Part shown: in pieces, positions 59,648 to 64,000 of the stretch | Numbering within the stretch: the stretch's first letter is position 1 | Layout: every line of letters starts with the position of its first letter | Source of the DNA: Azospirillum halopraeferens DSM 3675 | Lineage (GTDB): Bacteria; Pseudomonadota; Alphaproteobacteria; Azospirillales; Azospirillaceae | DNA length: 64,000 nt | Assembly: GCF_000429625.1 (NCBI RefSeq) | Contig: NZ_AUCF01000017.1 | Location: 62,001 to 126,000 of the forward strand | Reading direction: 5' to 3' | Notes under the pieces: generated by a model | Seen by the model: only the letters and a program-made list of their open reading frames with translations | Databases searched by the model: none | Told to the model about the DNA's origin: nothing | Position numbers and translations under genes: made by a program

Positions 59648-60405
59648 CCGTCCACTTCATCGGCGCCGGCCCCGGCGCCCCGGACCTGCTGACCATCCGC
59701 GGCCGCGACCTGATCGCCGCCTGCCCGGTGTGCCTCTACGCCGGCTCCCTGGTGCCGCGGGAGATCCTGGCCCACGCCCCGCCGGGCGCCCGCATCGTCG
59801 ACACCGCCCCCATGACCCTCGACACCATCGTCGCGGAGTTCGAGCGGGCGCACGCCGCGGGGCAGGACGTGGCGCGCCTGCATTCGGGCGACCTGTCGGT
59901 CTACAGCGCGCTGGGGGAGCAGACGCGGCGCCTGCGCGCCCTGGGCATCCCCTACACCATCACCCCCGGCGTGCCCGCCTTCGCCGCCGCCGCCGCCGCC
60001 CTGGGGCGCGAGCTGACGCTGCCGGAGGTGGGGCAGACCGTGATCCTCACCCGCACCGAGGGGCGCGCCTCGGCCATGCCGGCCAACGAGACGCTGGAGG
60101 TGCTGGGGGCGTCCGGCGCCACGCTGGCCATCCATCTGTCGATCCACGTGCTGGACCGGATGGCGGAGCGGCTGCTGCCCCTCTACGGGGCGGACTGCCC
60201 GGTGGCCGTGGTCTACCGCGCCTCCTGGCCCGACGAGCGGGTGGTGACCGGCACGCTCGCCACCATCGCCGGGCAGGTCGCCGCCGCCCCCATGGAGCGC
60301 ACGGCGCTCATCCTGGTGGGGCCGGTGCTGGAGTCCGGGGATTTCCGGTGCAGCGCCCTCTATGACGGGTCGCACCTGCGCCGCTACCGCGGGCTCGGCT
60401 CGTGA
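59644..60405 (+). CDS. cobM: CobM, precorrin-4 C11-methyltransferase
   Basis: A 253-residue methyltransferase: [102 protein letters not shown]. It methylates C11 of precorrin-4. Its end overlaps the convergent cbiD gene by 22 bases. Confidence 0.95.
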   Translation: MTVHFIGAGPGAPDLLTIRGRDLIAACPVCLYAGSLVPREILAHAPPGARIVDTAPMTLDTIVAEFERAHAAGQDVARLHSGDLSVYSALGEQTRRLRALGIPYTITPGVPAFAAAAAALGRELTLPEVGQTVILTRTEGRASAMPANETLEVLGASGATLAIHLSIHVLDRMAERLLPLYGADCPVAVVYRASWPDERVVTGTLATIAGQVAAAPMERTALILVGPVLESGDFRCSALYDGSHLRRYRGLGS

Positions 60406-61562
60406 CCGGGGCTGCCGGGGCAGCCGGGGCCGCGCCAGTCCGCCACCCCGGCGACGGCGCCGGCGCGGTCGACCGCCAGCACCTCCACCGCCACCGGCGC
60501 GCCGTCGAGCACGCCGAGCGCCACCCCCTGCGCCAGCGCCGCCACGCGGTCGCCCAGCGGCAGGCCGGCGCCCTGCGCCATGCCCAGCACCTGCGCGGCG
60601 GTGTTGGCGCCGCGCGCCGCCGCCGCCAGCTCCGGCCCGGCCCCCAGTTCGGCCAGCCGGTCGGCCAGCCAGTCGGTGTCGATGCGGCTGCGCCTGGAGT
60701 GCAGGTCCAGGTGGCCCTGCGCCAGCTTGCTCAGCTTGGCGAAGCCGCCGGCCAGGGTCAGCCGCGGCACGGGGTGGCGGCGCAGGTATTTCAGCGTGCC
60801 GCCGGCGAAGTCACCCATGTCGATCAGCGCCACCTCCGGCAGCCCGTGGCGCCGCACCGCCGCCGCTTCGGAGGTGGAGCCGGTGCAGGCCGCCGCATGG
60901 CCGATGCCGGCCGCCCGCGCCACGTCGATGCCGCGGTGGATGGACGCGATCCAGGCGCTGCACGAATAGGGCACGACGATGCCGGTGGTGCCCAGGATCG
61001 ACAGGCCGCCGACGATGCCCAGGCGGCCGTTCATGGTGCGGCGCGCCAGCGCCTCCCCGCCGGGGATGGAGACCTCCACCACCGCGTCGGCGGGCACGCC
61101 GGCCCGCGCCGCCGCGTCCTCCACGGCGCGGCGGATCATGGCGCGCGGCACCGGGTTGATGGCCGGCTCACCCACCGCCAGCGGCAGGCCGGGGCGGGTG
61201 ACGGTGCCCACCCCCTCGCCGGCACGGAAGGTGACGCCGCCGCCGGGCGCGCCGCGGCTGACGCGGGCGCACACCAGGGCGCCGTGGGTGACGTCGGGGT
61301 CGTCGCCGGCGTCCTTGATCACGCCGGCCGCCGCCCAGCCGTCGCCGCGCTCCGCGCGGGCCAGCGCGAAGGACGGCGTCTGCCCGCCCGGCAGGGTGAC
61401 CGTCACCGGGTCGGGAAAGCCGCCGCCGAACAGCGCCGCGGCGGCCGCACCGGCGGCGGCGGCGGCGCAGGTGCCCGTCGTCCAGCCGTAGCGCAGCGGC
61501 CGCCCGCCATCCGCGCCGCCGCCCCCGTCCGTCCCGTCCTCGCCGTCTGAGCGTTCCGCCAT
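60384..61562 (-). CDS. cbiD: CbiD, C1-methyltransferase of cobalamin synthesis
   Basis: The product has 392 residues from the ATG at 61562. After a glycine/aspartate-rich start, [25 protein letters not shown] is the CbiD signature, followed by [32 protein letters not shown] and [32 protein letters not shown]. CbiD methylates C1 in the cobalt-early pathway; with aerobic genes it probably replaces CobF. It overlaps cobM at its end, and its start codon overlaps the cobB start on the other strand. Confidence 0.94.
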   Translation of the reverse strand: MAERSDGEDGTDGGGGADGGRPLRYGWTTGTCAAAAAGAAAAALFGGGFPDPVTVTLPGGQTPSFALARAERGDGWAAAGVIKDAGDDPDVTHGALVCARVSRGAPGGGVTFRAGEGVGTVTRPGLPLAVGEPAINPVPRAMIRRAVEDAAARAGVPADAVVEVSIPGGEALARRTMNGRLGIVGGLSILGTTGIVVPYSCSAWIASIHRGIDVARAAGIGHAAACTGSTSEAAAVRRHGLPEVALIDMGDFAGGTLKYLRRHPVPRLTLAGGFAKLSKLAQGHLDLHSRRSRIDTDWLADRLAELGAGPELAAAARGANTAAQVLGMAQGAGLPLGDRVAALAQGVALGVLDGAPVAVEVLAVDRAGAVAGVADWRGPGCPGSPGHEPSPR

Positions 61563-62958
61563 GGCCCCGTCCGACCTGCCGCCTGCCCACGATCTAAGCC
61601 AAGCCGCCGCCGCCGTCCATGGGGTGATGCCGCCGCCGGGCGTGATCATCGCCGCGCCGGCCTCGGGCTCGGGCAAGACGACGCTGACGCTGGGCCTGCT
61701 GGCGGCCCTGCGCGCCCGCGGCGTGGCGGTCGCCGCCGCCAAGGTCGGGCCGGACTACATCGACCCCGGCTTCCACGCCGCCGCCACCGGCCGCCCCGGC
61801 GTCAACCTGGACGGCTGGGCCATGCCGCCGGCCCTGCTGGACGCGCTGGTGGTGCGGGCCGGGGCGGGAGCGGATCTGGTGGTGTGCGAGGGGGTGATGG
61901 GGCTGTTCGACGGTGCGGCCGGGCCGGGACCGGGCGGCACCGGCTCCACCGCCGACATCGCCATGCGGACGGGGTGGCCGGTGGTGCTGGTGGTCGACGT
62001 GCGCGGCCAGTCCCATTCCGCCGCCGCCCTGGTGCGCGGCTTCGCCGGCCACCGCCCCGGCGTGCGCATCGCCGGCGTGGTCCTGAACGCCGTCGGCAGC
62101 CCGCGCCACCGCGCCATGGTCGAGGAGGCGATGGCCGAGACCGGCATTCCCGTGCTGGGCGCACTGCCCCGCGACCCGTCCCTGAGCCTGCCGGAGCGCC
62201 ACCTCGGCCTCGTCCAGGCGGAGGAGACCGCGGGCCTGGCCGGTCACCTGGAACGGCTGGGCCGGCTGGTGGCGGCGCATGTGGACCCGGGCCGGGTGGT
62301 CGCCCTGGCCGCGCCGGCCGCGGTGGCGACGGCGGGTGCGGCCGCCCGCGGCCCGGCGGTGCGGCCGTTCGGGCAGCGGATCGCGGTCGCCCGCGACATC
62401 GCCTTCGCCTTCGCCTACCCCCATCTGCTGGACGGCTGGCGACGGGCGGGGGCCGAACTGCTGTTCTTCTCGCCGCTGGCCGACGAGCCGCCGCCGGCCG
62501 ACGCCGACGCCGCCTTCCTTCCCGGCGGCTACCCGGAGCTGCACGCCGGCCGCCTCGCCGCGGCGGCGCGCTGGCGCGACGGGCTGCGCGCCTTCGCCGC
62601 AACCCGCCCGGTCTACGGGGAGTGCGGCGGCTACATGGCCATGGGTGCGACGCTGGAGGACGCCGACGGCACCGTGCACCCCATGGCCGGGCTGCTGGGG
62701 GTGCGCACCTCCTTCGCGCGGCGGCGTCTGCATCTCGGCTACCGGTGGGCGCGCCTGCTGGCCGACGCCCCGCCGGGTCCCGCCGGCAGCGTGCTGACCG
62801 GGCACGAGTTCCATTACGCCACCACCGTGGACACCGGCGGCGACGCCCCCCTGTTCGCCTGCACCGCCGCGGACGGCACCGATCTGGGCCCCGTCGGCGG
62901 GCGGCGGGGGCTCGCCGCCGGCTCCTTCATCCACCTGGTCGCCGGCCCGGTTGGTTGA
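61561..62958 (+). CDS. cobB: CobB, hydrogenobyrinic acid a,c-diamide synthase
   Basis: A 465-residue two-domain enzyme. The N-terminal ATPase part has VIIAAPASGSGKTTLTLGLLAAL and KVGPDYIDPGFH, VCEGVMGLFDG; the C-terminal glutamine amidotransferase part has DAAFLPGGYPELHAGRL and the nucleophile cysteine in PVYGECGGYMAMG, with a late histidine in TGHEFHYA. It amidates the a and c acetate groups using glutamine and ATP, supplying the CobN substrate. It diverges from cbiD with overlapping start codons. Confidence 0.95.
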   Translation: MAPSDLPPAHDLSQAAAAVHGVMPPPGVIIAAPASGSGKTTLTLGLLAALRARGVAVAAAKVGPDYIDPGFHAAATGRPGVNLDGWAMPPALLDALVVRAGAGADLVVCEGVMGLFDGAAGPGPGGTGSTADIAMRTGWPVVLVVDVRGQSHSAAALVRGFAGHRPGVRIAGVVLNAVGSPRHRAMVEEAMAETGIPVLGALPRDPSLSLPERHLGLVQAEETAGLAGHLERLGRLVAAHVDPGRVVALAAPAAVATAGAAARGPAVRPFGQRIAVARDIAFAFAYPHLLDGWRRAGAELLFFSPLADEPPPADADAAFLPGGYPELHAGRLAAAARWRDGLRAFAATRPVYGECGGYMAMGATLEDADGTVHPMAGLLGVRTSFARRRLHLGYRWARLLADAPPGPAGSVLTGHEFHYATTVDTGGDAPLFACTAADGTDLGPVGGRRGLAAGSFIHLVAGPVG

Positions 62959-63052
62959 GCGGGCCAATGATCCATCTCAATGCCCCATTCCGTACGGTCG
63001 CGTTAGATATCACTAAACATTGAATTAAAGCCGGCGATCCGGGACAGGGGCG

Positions 63053-64000
63053 ATGGGTTCGGTCGTGGCTGCGTTATCCCGATGGTTCCCGGCGTCCTGC
63101 GCCCTGCTGCTCGCCGTCTGCCTGCTGCCGGCCGTCGCCCGGGCCGGGAATGGGGCCGCCGAACTGCGCTTCGGCGTCTTCGCCTATCTGGGGGAGGAAC
63201 GCACACGGGCCAAATACCGGCCCCTGGCCGATTACCTGAACGACGCCCTGCCCGACCTCCGGGTCCGGCTGGAGGTGCTGCCGCTCGACGGTATCCATGA
63301 GCGCATCGCCGACGGCAGCCTCGACATCGTCACCACCAACCCCAACCACTTCATCGTCAGCCGCGGCCGGCAGCCGCTGACCGGGGTCATCGCCACCCTC
63401 GTCGAATCCTACGACGGCCGGGCACTCGACCGCCTGGGCGGTGCCATCCTGGTGGAGGATCGGCGGACCGACCTGACCCGTCCGGCCGACCTGCGCGGCC
63501 GGATCATCGCCGCCCCCAGCACCGAGCACATCGGAGGCTACCGGGCGCAGGCCCTGGAGCTGCTGGAAGCCGGCGTCCGCCTGCCGGCCGATGCGACGGT
63601 GGTGGAGGTGGGGCAGCACGACACCGCGGTGCAGGCCGTGCTGGACGGGCGCGCCGACGCCGCCTTCGTGCGCAACGGCGTCCTGGAGCATTGGGAGCGC
63701 AGCGGCAAGGTGGCGCCGGGACGCCTGCGCCTCATCAACGAACGGGCGGTGCCCGGCTTCCCGCACCGGGTATCCACCCGGCTCTATCCCGAATGGCCCG
63801 TCTTCGCCCTGCCTCACGTGAACGAGCGGGTGGTGCGCCGCGTCGCCGCCGCCCTGTTCGCGCTGGAGCCGGACCACCCCGCAGCGGTGGCGGCGGGCAT
63901 CCACGGCTACACCATCCCGGCCGACTACCTGCCGGTGGAGGAGCTGGCGCGCACCCTGCGCCTGCCCCCCTTCGACCGGGCCCCCGACGTGACCCGGGCC
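63053..64000 (+). CDS. PhnD-like periplasmic binding protein or sensor (3' end outside window)
   Basis: The frame runs from the ATG at 63053 to the window end (316 codons so far). A signal peptide (FPASCALLLAVCLLPAVARA) is followed by a PhnD/TtrS-like binding domain (LRFGVFAYLGEERTRAKYRPLADYLNDALPDLRV, GSLDIVTTNPNHFIVSRG, DLRGRIIAAPSTEHIGGYRAQALELLEAGV, AVLDGRADAAFVRNGVLEHW). The final LRLPPFDRAPDVTRA resembles the junction before a membrane helix in sensor kinases with such a domain, so a two-component sensor is more likely than a transport protein. Confidence 0.75.
   Translation, partial: MGSVVAALSRWFPASCALLLAVCLLPAVARAGNGAAELRFGVFAYLGEERTRAKYRPLADYLNDALPDLRVRLEVLPLDGIHERIADGSLDIVTTNPNHFIVSRGRQPLTGVIATLVESYDGRALDRLGGAILVEDRRTDLTRPADLRGRIIAAPSTEHIGGYRAQALELLEAGVRLPADATVVEVGQHDTAVQAVLDGRADAAFVRNGVLEHWERSGKVAPGRLRLINERAVPGFPHRVSTRLYPEWPVFALPHVNERVVRRVAAALFALEPDHPAAVAAGIHGYTIPADYLPVEELARTLRLPPFDRAPDVTRA

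Noticed and set aside
63002..63016. Small TTAG/CTAA inverted repeat before the PhnD-like gene
   Set aside because: The arms are only four bases; too short to claim a binding site.
1..64000. CRISPR arrays, tRNA or rRNA genes
   Set aside because: No regularly spaced repeats with unique spacers and no tRNA cloverleaf or rRNA segments were noticed on either strand.

Overview
This GC-rich window looks like an alphaproteobacterial chromosome, probably of the Rhodospirillales. The inference rests on the aerobic-type cobalamin genes with CbtAB and CobW, the UbiT/U/V genes for anaerobic ubiquinone synthesis, an alphaproteobacterial-style Zur palindrome, and Mu-like phage genes of the alphaproteobacterial type. 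The species cannot be fixed from the sequence.

Bases 1 to about 36368 are a Mu-like transposable prophage whose left end lies outside the window. Its order follows phage Mu. The early block has a ParB-like protein, a DDE transposase (MuA type), a MuB-type ATPase, many small overlapping early genes including DUF3164, a DNA adenine-type methyltransferase and GemA. A Mor/C-type activator follows, then lysis genes, DksA-type and DUF2730 small proteins, and small and large terminase. The head block has portal, head morphogenesis protein with an added nuclease-like domain, protease/scaffold, decoration protein and major head protein. The tail block has sheath, tube, a tail chaperone with a -1 frameshift site, tape measure, baseplate proteins, a PAAR spike, tail fibres and a fibre-assembly protein. 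Two leftward genes interrupt the rightward order and look like cargo. A palindrome is repeated at nearly the same distance before the lysis gene and before the protease gene, which are the positions of late promoters Plys and PI in Mu. The right end carries two direct repeats spaced 22 bp, as expected for transposase binding sites, and lies inside a nikA-type gene.

Bases 36369 to about 42658 are host genes, mostly leftward: the nikA-type remnant (which also carries an internal stop), ubiV-ubiU-ubiT, a small membrane protein read rightward, and a NirN-type cytochrome with a heme d1 domain. Four FNR/Dnr-like boxes lie in this stretch. One of them sits correctly for a promoter followed by a terminator with no reading frame between, which suggests a small anaerobic RNA.

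Bases 42659 to 47727 hold an aldo/keto reductase, an enoyl-CoA hydratase, a branched-chain amino acid type binding protein, and a WD40 protein coupled to a COG0523 GTPase behind a perfect Zur-type palindrome.

Bases 47793 to 62958 are a cobalamin locus: promoter, cobalamin riboswitch, cbtB, cbtA, cobW, cobN, cobG, cobH, cobI, cobJ, cobK (leftward), cobL, cobE, cobM, cbiD (leftward) and cobB. It combines aerobic CobG/CobN with CbiD, which probably takes the place of CobF. The window ends inside a secreted PhnD-like sensor or binding protein.
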